From Polaribacter litorisediminis (GTDB lineage Bacteria; Bacteroidota; Bacteroidia; Flavobacteriales; Flavobacteriaceae), in assembly GCF_019968605.1 (NCBI RefSeq), contig NZ_CP082966.1:1537001-1601000 (forward strand): a stretch of 64,000 bases of DNA, written 5' to 3'. Made by a program: the position numbers and the translations under genes. Under the pieces are notes generated by a model that worked only from the letters and a program-made list of their open reading frames with translations, searched no databases and was not told where the DNA came from. This document shows positions 45,503 to 53,680 of this stretch, piece after piece. The stretch's first letter is position 1. Every line of letters begins with the position of its first letter.

Positions 45503-46331
45503 CAGGATTTAAAGTATCGCCACAATTATAACAAAAAATCGAATTTTCTTTGTGTCTATCTGCCAAACAGTTGGGGCAAGATTGTGTATTGAAATCAAGA
45601 TCACTTCCTTCATGTTTTGTCATTTCTGAACTAACTATTCCGGTTGGAATTGCTATAATACCATATCCTAAAACCATGATGATACTTGCAATAAATTGAC
45701 CAAAAGGGGTATTTGGTGCAATATCTCCATAACCAACAGTAGTAAGTGTTACAACTGCCCAATAAACACTTCTTGGTATACTTGTAAAGCCATTTTCTTC
45801 ACCTTCTATCATATACATTATGGTACCAAGAATTAAACACAATATAATTACAAAAAATAAAAAAACTAAAATTTTAGCTCGGCTTGCTTTTAAGGCAACT
45901 ATCAATCTATTGGAAGCGCCTATATATCTTGCTACTTTTAATATTCTAAAAACTCTTAATAAACGCAAAGCTCTTAAGGCCGCCAAATTATGCGACCCAA
46001 TGATGATAAATGATAAGTATTTCGGAATTGTTGATAGTAGATCTATGATTCCAAAAAAGCTAAAAATATATTTTGACGGCTTTTTTATGGTAATCACCCT
46101 TAAAACATATTCAATAGAAAAAAGAATTGTAATCACCCATTCAGAAATATTTAATTGATCGTGATATTTAGTATCAAAACTTTCTACACTTTCTAGCATG
46201 ACCAGTATAATACTCGCAATAATGGCTACCAATAATATTACATCAAAAAGTTTGCCTTCTTTGGTATCTGCTTCATAAATAATTTCATGAAGTCTTTCTT
46301 TCCAAGAGGGTTTATTTGCTGAATTTTTCAA
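45486..46331 (-). CDS. Voltage-gated-type potassium channel with C-terminal zinc ribbon
   Basis: A 281-residue six-helix channel. Helices S1-S4 lie at about 26-150, with a positively charged S4-like segment LRALRLLRVFRILKVARYI, then S5, a pore loop with the selectivity filter TLTTVGYGDIAPNT, and S6 (FIASIIMVLGYGIIAIPTG). The C-terminus is a CxxC-x15-CxxC zinc ribbon (SCPNC near residue 252, then CYNCGD). It should pass K+ across the inner membrane. A 17-base overlap with miaA indicates co-transcription. Confidence 0.92.
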   Translation of the reverse strand: MKNSANKPSWKERLHEIIYEADTKEGKLFDVILLVAIIASIILVMLESVESFDTKYHDQLNISEWVITILFSIEYVLRVITIKKPSKYIFSFFGIIDLLSTIPKYLSFIIIGSHNLAALRALRLLRVFRILKVARYIGASNRLIVALKASRAKILVFLFFVIILCLILGTIMYMIEGEENGFTSIPRSVYWAVVTLTTVGYGDIAPNTPFGQFIASIIMVLGYGIIAIPTGIVSSEMTKHEGSDLDFNTQSCPNCLADRHKENSIFCYNCGDTLNPDERNT

Positions 46332-46453
46332 TTTTAAATTAAATTTCTACTACAATACTACAAATATTATATGAATTGTTGATTTTTTTACGCCTGTTTT
46401 TCTCTTTATTCATTGGGGTTTCTAAAATAAATTCAAAAAAAACAATTTTTTTA

Positions 46454-46480
46454 AAACCGTATCTACTTTCTTCTCGTAAG
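46454..46480 (+). promoter_or_regulatory. Possible ECF-type promoter before the DUF4331 operon
   Basis: AAACC and CGTAAG are separated by 16 bases, 41 bases before the ATG at 46522. The half-sites and spacing resemble the AAC/CGT pattern of ECF promoters, and no TAnnTTTG element is seen here. The same 16-base spacing occurs in GAAAC and CGTCT before the duplicated gene at 51577. Confidence 0.3.
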
Positions 46481-46521
46481 TATTGGTGAGATTCAATTAA
46501 AAATAACTTAAAACTCACAAA

Positions 46522-47172
46522 ATGAAAAAAAGTAAAATTTTAGTAGCAACCGTTTTCGCAGCGATTATCGGTTTAATTACAATCGCAGCAGATCATATTG
46601 ATGCGCCTGCAACCAGTGGAACCAATGCGGACATTACAGACTTCTATGCCTTTCAAGGAGAAAACACACGCAACCTTGTTTTTGTAGCAAATGTTCAAGG
46701 GCTATTGAGTCCATCTGCATCAGCAACTGCCTCTTTTGATGAAAATGTGTTGGTAGAATTTAATATTGACACCAATGATGACAAAGTTGAAGACTTGGTG
46801 ATTCAAGCAATTCCGAGAGACGGAAACATGTATTTTTTCGGTCCATTTGCACCATCATCAACAGGATTAAATAGTAATATTAATGAAATGGCAACAAAAA
46901 ATGAAGTAGCAATTACTTCTTATGGAACCAGTGCAACAATCTCAGAAAGCAATGGAATGAAATTTTTTGCAGGGCCAAGAGATGATCCTTTCTTTATGGA
47001 CTTTGCACAATATGGAGCAATTCTTGGCGGAAATGCATCTGGCTTTAACAATCCTGGGGCTGATACTTTTGCCGGCAGTAATGTACTTTCTATAGTCATT
47101 GAAGTACCTAAAAGTCAAATTGGAGGTTCAGGGACCATCAACACTTGGGTAACTACAAATACAAAACAATAA
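46522..47172 (+). CDS. DUF4331 family exported protein (N-terminal type half)
   Basis: A 216-residue protein with a signal sequence (ILVATVFAAIIGLITIAADH). The mature start HIDAPATSGTNADITDFYAF corresponds to the family's SSHREAP...ADITDLYAF opening, and the EFNIDTNDDKVEDLVIQAI strand and VEVPKSQ-like IVIEVPKSQIGGSGTINTW are typical of the N-terminal part of DUF4331. It lacks the usual second half with GRPAVN. That half is encoded by the next gene. Function of the family is unknown. It heads an operon with a lipoprotein, TPR and TonB receptor genes. Confidence 0.8.
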   Translation: MKKSKILVATVFAAIIGLITIAADHIDAPATSGTNADITDFYAFQGENTRNLVFVANVQGLLSPSASATASFDENVLVEFNIDTNDDKVEDLVIQAIPRDGNMYFFGPFAPSSTGLNSNINEMATKNEVAITSYGTSATISESNGMKFFAGPRDDPFFMDFAQYGAILGGNASGFNNPGADTFAGSNVLSIVIEVPKSQIGGSGTINTWVTTNTKQ

Positions 47173-47198
47173 TTATAATCAACTTTAAAAATAATATC

Positions 47199-47756
47199 AT
47201 GAAAATTTATAAAATTAAATACATAGCAATTGCAATCTTTTCACTATTCATAATAAGCTGCGACAATAATGACGAGAACACGATGACCCCAGTAGCAACA
47301 GATTTTTCTGGAACGTTTTCACAAAAAGATCAAATGGGTAGACCAGCAGTAAACACTGTTTTTGTTTCAGCGGATAGCAAAGATGCTTTTAATGTTACCA
47401 TTCCTTCTCAACAAGGAGCTATGTTTCAATCCATGTTCGAAACAAATTTAACCGGTTTAAGTCCTGCGTATGCAAATGCAGGAGATGCGAATGCATTAGG
47501 ATTGGATGCACCTTCTTTTACCAGTTTACTAGCTACTGATGTATTAAATGTATCTTTAGACGGAACTACAACTTTCTTTGATGGCACCAACGTTTTAACA
47601 GGACGAGCTTTAGCAGATGATGTAATTACGGTGGAGTTATTGTTGATTTTTGGTGGAGAAGATTTTTCTGAAAACCCTACCCTGTCGGATGATCATGTAA
47701 GTGCAAATGATAAAGAATTCTTAACCTCTTTTCCTTATTTAGCATCTCCATGGTAA
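47199..47756 (+). CDS. DUF4331-type C-terminal half, lipoprotein
   Basis: A 185-residue lipoprotein with lipobox FIISC after KYIAIAIFSL, followed by the C-terminal features of DUF4331 proteins: QMGRPAVNTVFVSADSKDAF, a stretch LLATDVLNVSLDGTTTFFD and a terminal FLTSFPYLASPW that matches the typical LAxPW ending. The ATG at 47199 is preferred to the in-frame ATG at 47145, because the latter overlaps the previous gene and adds no signal. In other bacteria these segments belong to one protein, so here the domain is split in two. Confidence 0.75.
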   Translation: MKIYKIKYIAIAIFSLFIISCDNNDENTMTPVATDFSGTFSQKDQMGRPAVNTVFVSADSKDAFNVTIPSQQGAMFQSMFETNLTGLSPAYANAGDANALGLDAPSFTSLLATDVLNVSLDGTTTFFDGTNVLTGRALADDVITVELLLIFGGEDFSENPTLSDDHVSANDKEFLTSFPYLASPW

Positions 47757-47782
47757 AATACTGAAGACACCCTCTTCAATTA

Positions 47783-47820
47783 AAAAACCGGCATGCTTTG
47801 AGGGGTGCGTGTCGGTTTTT
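47783..47820 (+). terminator. Terminator or attenuator between the DUF4331 and TPR genes
   Basis: AAAAACCGGCATG pairs (with G-U pairs) with CGTGTCGGTTTTT, giving an intrinsic terminator inside the operon. A longer alternative fold pairs GACACCCTC (about 47766) with the GAGGGGTGCGTGTC segment (about 47800-47813), which would break the terminator. Confidence 0.7.
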
Positions 47821-47855
47821 ACCTTTTAACCACTCCAATAATAAAACTACAAATT

Positions 47856-49151
47856 ATGAAGTACATCCAACTTATTTTAATATTTGTAACTATTTCAATC
47901 ACAATTAGTTGCAATAACCATAAAACCAAACAAATAACAAACTCTAAAGATTACAATAGCTTTCTAAACTTAACTGAAAATACATCTTTAAAAAATGCAA
48001 TAAATGATTTAAATTTTTGGGGAAACAAATTAAAGCAGGCACCTAGCCAATATCCTTATCATTCAAAAATAGCTGCTGCAAATTCTAATATATTTAAACT
48101 TACAGGAAACATCCAACAGTTAAAAGAAGCAGAAAAGAATTTAATAACTGCCAATGAAAAAACAAATTACAACAATACAGGCTATTTAAGAAGTTTAGCA
48201 ACCAATTATATTTCTCAACATCGTTTTCAAGAAGCTCTAGAATTATTGACCAAAGCGGAATTTATCGGTGAAAAATTACAACAAACGCACTTGATGTTAA
48301 TAGATGTTTATTTAGAACTTGGCAACCTTCAAAAAGTAGAAGAATATTTATCGAAAGTTCAAAATTTTAAAGATTTTGACTATTTAATTAGGGTCTCTAA
48401 GTACAACGATCATATTGGTAATTTAGACAAAGCAATTGTGTATTTAGAAAAGTCTTTAGATATTGCGACATCGTCTAAAAATAAAAATTTAATGCAATGG
48501 AATTACACCAATTTAGCGGATTACTATGGTCATGCAGGTAGAATTAAAGAATCTTACAACGCCTATTTAAAAGCATTATCCATCAACCCAAATAATACGT
48601 ATGCTAAAAAAGGAATTGCTTGGATTGTTTATTCTTATGAACGGAATCCTAAAGAGGCTTTAAGAATTCTAGAAACCGTATCAAGAGAAAATGCTGGGCC
48701 AGAATCTCATTTATTAAAGGCTGAAATAGCAGATTTTATGGGAAATAGAAATGAACAAGAAAAACAAATAACTCTATATAAATCTAAAGTGACCAATCAA
48801 AATTATGGAGCTATGTATGCAAAATACAATGTGCTTTTATTTGCTGAGGATGATAGCAACCAATCAAAAGCAATAGCAATTGCTAAACAAGAGGTAGCAT
48901 CAAGACCCACAGCACAATCTTATGACTTGTTAGCTTGGTCTTTTTTCAAAAATGGGAACCATAAAAAAGCAATGCAGATTGTTAAAAACCATGTAATTGG
49001 CAAAACTTTTGAACCCGAAGCTTTGTTACACACAGCATATATTTTAAAAGCCAATGGTAAACATACAGAAGCAAAAAAGTTAAAAACTGAATTATTAGGA
49101 GCCATTTATGAATTAGGTCCGAATTCTGAACAAGAAATACATACTATATAA
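47856..49151 (+). CDS. TPR-repeat lipoprotein
   Basis: A 431-residue lipoprotein (lipobox TISC after MKYIQLILIFVTISI) with repeated TPR helix pairs, for example FQEALELLTKAEFIGEKL, GNLDKAIVYLEKSLDIA and GRIKESYNAYLKALSINPNN, spaced by about 34 residues. The ATG at 47856 is preferred to an in-frame ATG at 47805 inside the terminator hairpin. TPR proteins in such operons usually bind a partner protein at the membrane. The stop overlaps the TonB receptor start by one base (TAATG), so both are made together. Confidence 0.85.
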   Translation: MKYIQLILIFVTISITISCNNHKTKQITNSKDYNSFLNLTENTSLKNAINDLNFWGNKLKQAPSQYPYHSKIAAANSNIFKLTGNIQQLKEAEKNLITANEKTNYNNTGYLRSLATNYISQHRFQEALELLTKAEFIGEKLQQTHLMLIDVYLELGNLQKVEEYLSKVQNFKDFDYLIRVSKYNDHIGNLDKAIVYLEKSLDIATSSKNKNLMQWNYTNLADYYGHAGRIKESYNAYLKALSINPNNTYAKKGIAWIVYSYERNPKEALRILETVSRENAGPESHLLKAEIADFMGNRNEQEKQITLYKSKVTNQNYGAMYAKYNVLLFAEDDSNQSKAIAIAKQEVASRPTAQSYDLLAWSFFKNGNHKKAMQIVKNHVIGKTFEPEALLHTAYILKANGKHTEAKKLKTELLGAIYELGPNSEQEIHTI

Positions 49152-51379
49152 TGAAATATTTAATAACATTTTTACTTTTGATTCCAATAAGTTTACCGGC
49201 ATTTGGTCAGGCTTTAAAAGGAAGTGTTGTAAACTCTTTTAATGAACATTTAGAAAATGTTTATGTTATAAACGTAAATTCAAATTCGCATACCCATACC
49301 AATGAAAACGGTAGTTTTATGCTTGAAGAAACAGTTTTAAATGATACTATTCAAGTACATATTCTAGGCTTTGAAAAAAAAATAATTCAAGTTAGTAAAG
49401 AACATTTAGAAAATGGAATTATCATTGAGCTCACCACAAAAATTTTCCAGTTAGAGGAATTGGTTTTACGCAAAGAAATCAACGCATTGCAAACAATGGC
49501 AAAAATCGATTTACAAGTGAATCCTGTAAATAATTCTCAAGAAATTTTAAGAAAAGTTCCAGGATTATTTATAGGACAACACGCCGGAGGAGGAAAAGCA
49601 GAACAGATATTTTTAAGAGGTTTTGATATTGATCACGGTACTGATATTACGCTTTCTGTAGACGGAATGCCGATCAATATGGTGTCTCATGCACACGGTC
49701 AAGGATACTCTGATTTGCATTTTATAATTCCTGAAACCATACAAAAAATAGATTTTGGTAAAGGACCTTATTATGCAAATCAAGGTGATTTTAATACAGC
49801 GGGATATGTAAATTTTTCTACCCATACCAATATTCGTAAAAATATGATTTCGGTGGGATATGGAGATTTTAACTCCGTAAGAACTTTAGGGATGTTTCGT
49901 ATTTTAGAAAACAGTAAAAACAGTAATGCCTATGTTGCAGTTGAATATATCGAAACCGACGGACCTTTTGAATCTAAACAAAATTTTAATAGACTCAATA
50001 TTTTTTCAAAATACCATACTTTTTTAAACGGAAAAGATCAGTTGACATTAACAGCATCACATTTTACAAGTAGTTGGGATGCTTCTGGTCAAATACCACT
50101 TAGGGAAGTTGAAAACGGAAATATATCACGATTTGGTGCCATTGACGATACGGAAGGAGGTTTTACATCTAGAACAAATCTAAATGTTCAGCTAAACAAA
50201 ACTTTATCAGACAAATCTGTATTTAAAGCCAATGTTTTTTATTCAAAATATGACTTTGAACTATTTTCTAACTTTACATTTTTTCTTGAGGATGCTGTAA
50301 ATGGAGATCAAATAAGACAATTAGAAGACCGCAATATTTTTGGGATGAATGCTAAAATTATCAATTCTAAAAATTATGGTGATGTAGAGGTGAAATTTAC
50401 TAAAGGAGTTGGTTTACGGCATGACTTTATTAAGGATAATCAATTATCTAGAACTAAAAATAGAAGTGAATTGTTAGAGAGAATTCAATTTGGCGATATA
50501 AAAGAATCTAATTTATATGCATTTTTTAATTCAGAATTTGAACTTGGAAAATTTAAGATATCACCGGCCGTTCGTTTGGATTATTTTAAATTTTTATACA
50601 ATGATCATTTAAGCGATGTTTATAAAACGTTATCTAAAACGAAAGCAATTATCAATCCGAAGTTAAACTTTTTATATACCCAAAATGATCACTTACAATG
50701 GTTTTTAAAATCCGGAATCGGTTTTCACTCAAATGATGCAAGAGTTATTTTACAACAAAATGCAGATAAAATTTTACCAAAAGCATATGGTTTAGATATT
50801 GGAAATATCTGGAAACCCGCCAAAAAATTAATAATCAACACCGCTGCTTGGTATTTATTGTCTGAAGAAGAATTTGTATACGTAGGTGATGCTGGGATTA
50901 TAGAACCTTCAGGAAAATCAGAACGTTATGGGATAGATGTTGGGTTGCGGTATCAATTCACAAATCAATTCTTTTTGGATTCAGATGCAACTTTTACAAA
51001 TGCTAGAAGTTTAGAAAATAGTGCCGGTGAAGATTATATTCCTTTAGCACCCAGTTTTACAATGTCGGGAGGATTGTCTTTTAGGGATTTAGGAAATTTT
51101 TCTGGCGGATTTCGGTATCGTTATTTAGCAGACAGACCTGCCAATGAAGATTATAGCATTATTGCCGATGGGTATTTAGTAAGCGATTTTAACATCAATT
51201 ATAAAAGGAAAGACATTATTTTTGGTATATCGGTAGAAAATATTTTTAATGTAGCTTGGAATGAAACACAATTTGCTACCGAAAGTAGATTACAGAATGA
51301 AGAAGACTCGGTAGAGGAAATACATTTCACACCCGGAACCCCATTTTTTGCAAAAGCAACAATTACCTATCAATTTTAG
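49151..51379 (+). CDS. TonB-dependent receptor with CarboxypepD_reg domain
   Basis: A 742-residue outer-membrane receptor. Signal peptide MKYLITFLLLIPISLPAFG, a CarboxypepD_reg-like domain (residues about 22-100), then the plug domain with FLRGFDIDHGTDITLSVDGM and a His-rich VSHAHGQGYSDLHF loop, and a barrel that closes with SVENIFNVAWNETQF and ends in aromatic ITYQF. The plug motif HAHGQGY is characteristic of receptors in DUF4331-associated clusters as far as I recall. The substrate is unknown. It completes the operon with DUF4331 and TPR genes. Confidence 0.92.
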   Translation: MKYLITFLLLIPISLPAFGQALKGSVVNSFNEHLENVYVINVNSNSHTHTNENGSFMLEETVLNDTIQVHILGFEKKIIQVSKEHLENGIIIELTTKIFQLEELVLRKEINALQTMAKIDLQVNPVNNSQEILRKVPGLFIGQHAGGGKAEQIFLRGFDIDHGTDITLSVDGMPINMVSHAHGQGYSDLHFIIPETIQKIDFGKGPYYANQGDFNTAGYVNFSTHTNIRKNMISVGYGDFNSVRTLGMFRILENSKNSNAYVAVEYIETDGPFESKQNFNRLNIFSKYHTFLNGKDQLTLTASHFTSSWDASGQIPLREVENGNISRFGAIDDTEGGFTSRTNLNVQLNKTLSDKSVFKANVFYSKYDFELFSNFTFFLEDAVNGDQIRQLEDRNIFGMNAKIINSKNYGDVEVKFTKGVGLRHDFIKDNQLSRTKNRSELLERIQFGDIKESNLYAFFNSEFELGKFKISPAVRLDYFKFLYNDHLSDVYKTLSKTKAIINPKLNFLYTQNDHLQWFLKSGIGFHSNDARVILQQNADKILPKAYGLDIGNIWKPAKKLIINTAAWYLLSEEEFVYVGDAGIIEPSGKSERYGIDVGLRYQFTNQFFLDSDATFTNARSLENSAGEDYIPLAPSFTMSGGLSFRDLGNFSGGFRYRYLADRPANEDYSIIADGYLVSDFNINYKRKDIIFGISVENIFNVAWNETQFATESRLQNEEDSVEEIHFTPGTPFFAKATITYQF

Positions 51380-51463
51380 TTTGTGATCTTCTATCATAGT
51401 TGTTTACTGATAATAATTCAATAATATTTAATACATAGTTTGGTTAGTTTTAGTTGGATGGGA

Positions 51464-51492
51464 AGCCTGTTGCAGAAATGTAGCAGGTTTCT
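51464..51492 (+). terminator. Weak hairpin after the TonB receptor operon
   Basis: AGCCTGTTGCA faces TGTAGCAGGTTT across a GAAA loop, with some G-U pairs and a short T-run. Confidence 0.45.
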
Positions 51493-51576
51493 CGTTGGCG
51501 TTTATTCAACTTTACGGTGTCTTTTCCCAATTTCAGTTAAATACTGTTAACAATATATTAAAACACCTTTTTTGAT

Positions 51577-51602
51577 GAAACGTTTTTAAAGATCAGACGT
51601 CT
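51577..51602 (+). promoter_or_regulatory. Possible ECF-type promoter of copy 1
   Basis: GAAAC and CGTCT are separated by 16 bases, about 36 bases before the ATG at 51639; the same sequence occurs at 52209-52234 before copy 2. It fits the GAAC/CGTC consensus of classic ECF promoters. Confidence 0.35.
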
Positions 51603-51638
51603 TTTCAATAGATAACAAATAACTAAAAAATTTCTATT

Positions 51639-51989
51639 ATGAAATCATTAAAATCAATCATTGCCATTATCGCTATTAGTTTAGCCACTACTTTTTCTAC
51701 AACAGCAACAGAAAAAGAACCATCAAAAATTACAAAAAAATTAAGAACAGAAATTGTTTCTATGCTAGGAGATAAAATTCCGTTTGTACTTGAAGAAACT
51801 AGTTCCGCAGAAATTTCTTTCGTCATTAATAACAAAAACGAAATTGTAGTTCTTTCTGTAGACTCTAAAGTAAGTGAGTTAAGCAATTATGTAAAGGGAA
51901 AACTGAATTATAAAAAAGTAAAAGTACAAGGAACTTTAGAGGGAGAAACGTATACAATACCTTTAAAAATAAATGCTGCAAAAAATTAA
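51639..51989 (+). CDS. Small secreted hypothetical protein, copy 1
   Basis: A 116-residue protein with a signal peptide (SIIAIIAISLATTFSTTA). The mature part has KKLRTEIVSMLGDKIPFVLE, a strand AEISFVINNKNEIVVLSVDS and SNYVKGKLNYKKV followed by ETYTIPLKINAAKN. It resembles small secreted proteins of Flavobacteriaceae and has a TonB-C-like strand pattern, but no function can be assigned. The second copy at 52271 differs at five residues. Confidence 0.8.
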   Translation: MKSLKSIIAIIAISLATTFSTTATEKEPSKITKKLRTEIVSMLGDKIPFVLEETSSAEISFVINNKNEIVVLSVDSKVSELSNYVKGKLNYKKVKVQGTLEGETYTIPLKINAAKN

Positions 51990-52008
51990 CAATAAGTTGG
52001 TTAGTTGG

Positions 52009-52049
52009 TGCCCAAGATTAGTTTTACCGCTAACTTGGGCATTTTTTTT
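52009..52049 (+). terminator. Terminator of copy 1
   Basis: TGCCCAAGATTAG pairs with CTAACTTGGGCA and is followed by eight T residues. Confidence 0.85.
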
Positions 52050-52270
52050 CTGCTAATCTTCGTATTGTTTCATTTCATCATCATAAAAAAAACCCGCTTT
52101 ATCCATTCAATAATAGCTTTCAAAGAAGGCTATAAAATTAGGAGTATCTTGTTATTTTTCTAATTTCAGTTAAATACTGTTAACAAAATATTAAAATACA
52201 TTATTGATGAAACGTTTTTAAAAATCAGACGTCTTTTCAATAGATAACAAATAACTAAAAAATTTCTATT

Positions 52271-52621
52271 ATGAAATCATTAAAATCAATCATTGCCATT
52301 ATCGCTATTAGTTTAGCAACTACTTTTTCTACAACAGCTTCTGAAAAAGAACCATCAAAAATTACAAAAAAATTAAGAACAGAAATTGTTTCTATGCTAG
52401 GAGATAAAATTCCGTTTGTACTAGAAGAAACTAGTTCCGCAGAAATTTCTTTCGTCATCAATAACAAAAACGAAATTGTAATTCTTTCTGTAGACTCTAA
52501 AATAAGTGAGCTAAGCAATTATGTAAAAGGAAAATTAAACTATAAAAAAGTAAAAGTTGAAGGAACTTTAGAGGGAGAAACGTATACAATACCTCTAAAA
52601 ATAAATGCTGGAAAAAATTAA
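52271..52621 (+). CDS. Small secreted hypothetical protein, copy 2
   Basis: A 116-residue protein, identical to copy 1 except for five residues (Thr to Ser after the signal peptide, two Val to Ile, Gln to Glu, Ala to Gly near the C-terminus), all conservative or mild. The open frame is kept and synonymous differences exist, so both copies appear under selection. The upstream GAAAC/CGTCT elements and the terminator are also kept. Two copies should raise the dose of this protein. Confidence 0.8.
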   Translation: MKSLKSIIAIIAISLATTFSTTASEKEPSKITKKLRTEIVSMLGDKIPFVLEETSSAEISFVINNKNEIVILSVDSKISELSNYVKGKLNYKKVKVEGTLEGETYTIPLKINAGKN

Positions 52622-52640
52622 CAACAAGTTGGTTAGTTGG

Positions 52641-52682
52641 TGCCCAAGATTAGTTTTACAGCTAACTTGGGCATTTTTTTTT
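52641..52682 (+). terminator. Terminator of copy 2
   Basis: TGCCCAAGATTAG pairs with CTAACTTGGGCA and is followed by nine T residues. It lies at the 3' end of the convergent gene at 52684. Confidence 0.85.
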
Positions 52683-52683
52683 G

Positions 52684-52911
52684 CTAATCTTCGTATTGTT
52701 TCATTTCATCATCATAAAAAGCACCCGCTTTATCCATTAAATCAGCCAATTCAGTTGCAATGTCTTCTTCATTTTCTCCTGTTAAATCCTCAAACCACTC
52801 TATTTCATCATCTTTAAGGTTAATCATAAAACGCGGAAATTCTGTATGCAACACAAAAACATCTTCCGGATACTCACTATTATCTGCTAATAAAAATTTG
52901 GGTAAAGTCAT
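52684..52911 (-). CDS. Small acidic hypothetical protein
   Basis: A 75-residue protein, strongly acidic in its C-terminal half (FEDLTGENEEDIATELADLM and FYDDEMKQYED). The N-terminus is MTLPKFLLADNSEYPEDVFV. I do not recognise the family beyond noting a resemblance to small acidic proteins common in Flavobacteriaceae. Its 3' end is the part copied into the duplication upstream. Confidence 0.7.
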   Translation of the reverse strand: MTLPKFLLADNSEYPEDVFVLHTEFPRFMINLKDDEIEWFEDLTGENEEDIATELADLMDKAGAFYDDEMKQYED

Positions 52912-52935
52912 TTTTTCTTTTAATTTGATGCAAAT

Positions 52936-53445
52936 TTACAAATATCTTTCCTTAACGATGTTTAAATGATGAATTTGATGTCCAGAAAATAAATACCCTA
53001 AAGCTCTCACAGACATTTCATTTCCAGAACCAACACCAATCCGCAACAAAGCTTCCTCTGAAAAGCTTTTATACAATAAGATTGTTCCTGCTCTTACAAC
53101 AGCCATTTCTTCCAATAAATCCTCAAAATTTCTTACATCTACAGCTGCATTTTCAACAAATAAATCTTCATCAAAACCTGGTAAAGAAGTTTTATCGCTT
53201 CTAGAAAAACATAAGGCTCTATAACAAAAAACACGTTCTGTGTCTATAATATGCTGAATTAATTCTTTTAGTGTCCATTTTCCTTCAGCATAGGCATAAT
53301 TTTGCTTTTCTACAGGCAAATTTTCAAATGTTTTTTTAAAAGCAGTTTGCGCTAATTCTAAATTCTCAATAATTGATTTTCCGTTTTTCTCAATAGCCTG
53401 AATATATTGTGCATAATAAGGCGCGTATTCGTTTTTAGGAATCAT
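52936..53445 (-). CDS. DinB family protein
   Basis: A 169-residue four-helix-bundle protein. The metal-binding DinB features are visible: KWTLKELIQHIIDTERVFCY with the first His, then the terminal region LGYLFSGHQIHHLNIVKERY with two His residues. These three histidines form the metal site of the DinB/YfiT fold. Related enzymes are thiol-dependent transferases (bacillithiol or similar); the substrate is unknown. It is on the minus strand next to the small acidic gene, 24 bases upstream of it. Confidence 0.9.
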   Translation of the reverse strand: MIPKNEYAPYYAQYIQAIEKNGKSIIENLELAQTAFKKTFENLPVEKQNYAYAEGKWTLKELIQHIIDTERVFCYRALCFSRSDKTSLPGFDEDLFVENAAVDVRNFEDLLEEMAVVRAGTILLYKSFSEEALLRIGVGSGNEMSVRALGYLFSGHQIHHLNIVKERYL

Positions 53446-53680
53446 ATCTATAGGTTTGTGTTTTTTGTGCTACGAAATTAATCATTTTTTTGCCATCAAA
53501 TAAAACAACTTATTTAAGCGAGTAATTCATTTGGAAAAAAGTTTTGAGAATTTGAAGCATTCATAGAACATAAAACTAACCGTTGTAACATTCCCAAAGC
53601 AAAACTTTGTTACGATTTTTACCCTAGTTTATACAATCCTATTTCATCGAATCATTATATATTTACAAAAATTAATAGTC

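Larger units (their letters stand above)
51529..52107. repeat. Tandem duplication, copy 1
   Basis: This segment repeats at 52163-52738 with an offset of about 632 bases. It includes promoter-like sequence, the coding region at 51639-51989, the terminator hairpin, and the last 17 codons of the minus-strand gene that is complete at 52684-52911. A unique 55-base stretch separates the copies. Confidence 0.9.
52163..52738. repeat. Tandem duplication, copy 2
   Basis: Near-identical to 51529-52107. Its right end lies within the minus-strand gene 52684-52911, which is complete only next to this copy; the remnant near copy 1 encodes the same last 17 residues (MDKAGFFYDDEMKQYED). Confidence 0.9.

Noticed and set aside
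47805..47855. Longer N-terminus of the TPR lipoprotein
   Set aside because: The start lies inside the terminator hairpin and would hide the lipobox.
51623..51886. Minus-strand ORF opposite the duplicated gene
   Set aside because: It mirrors the coding frame of the plus-strand gene and recurs in copy 2 only because the copies are nearly identical.
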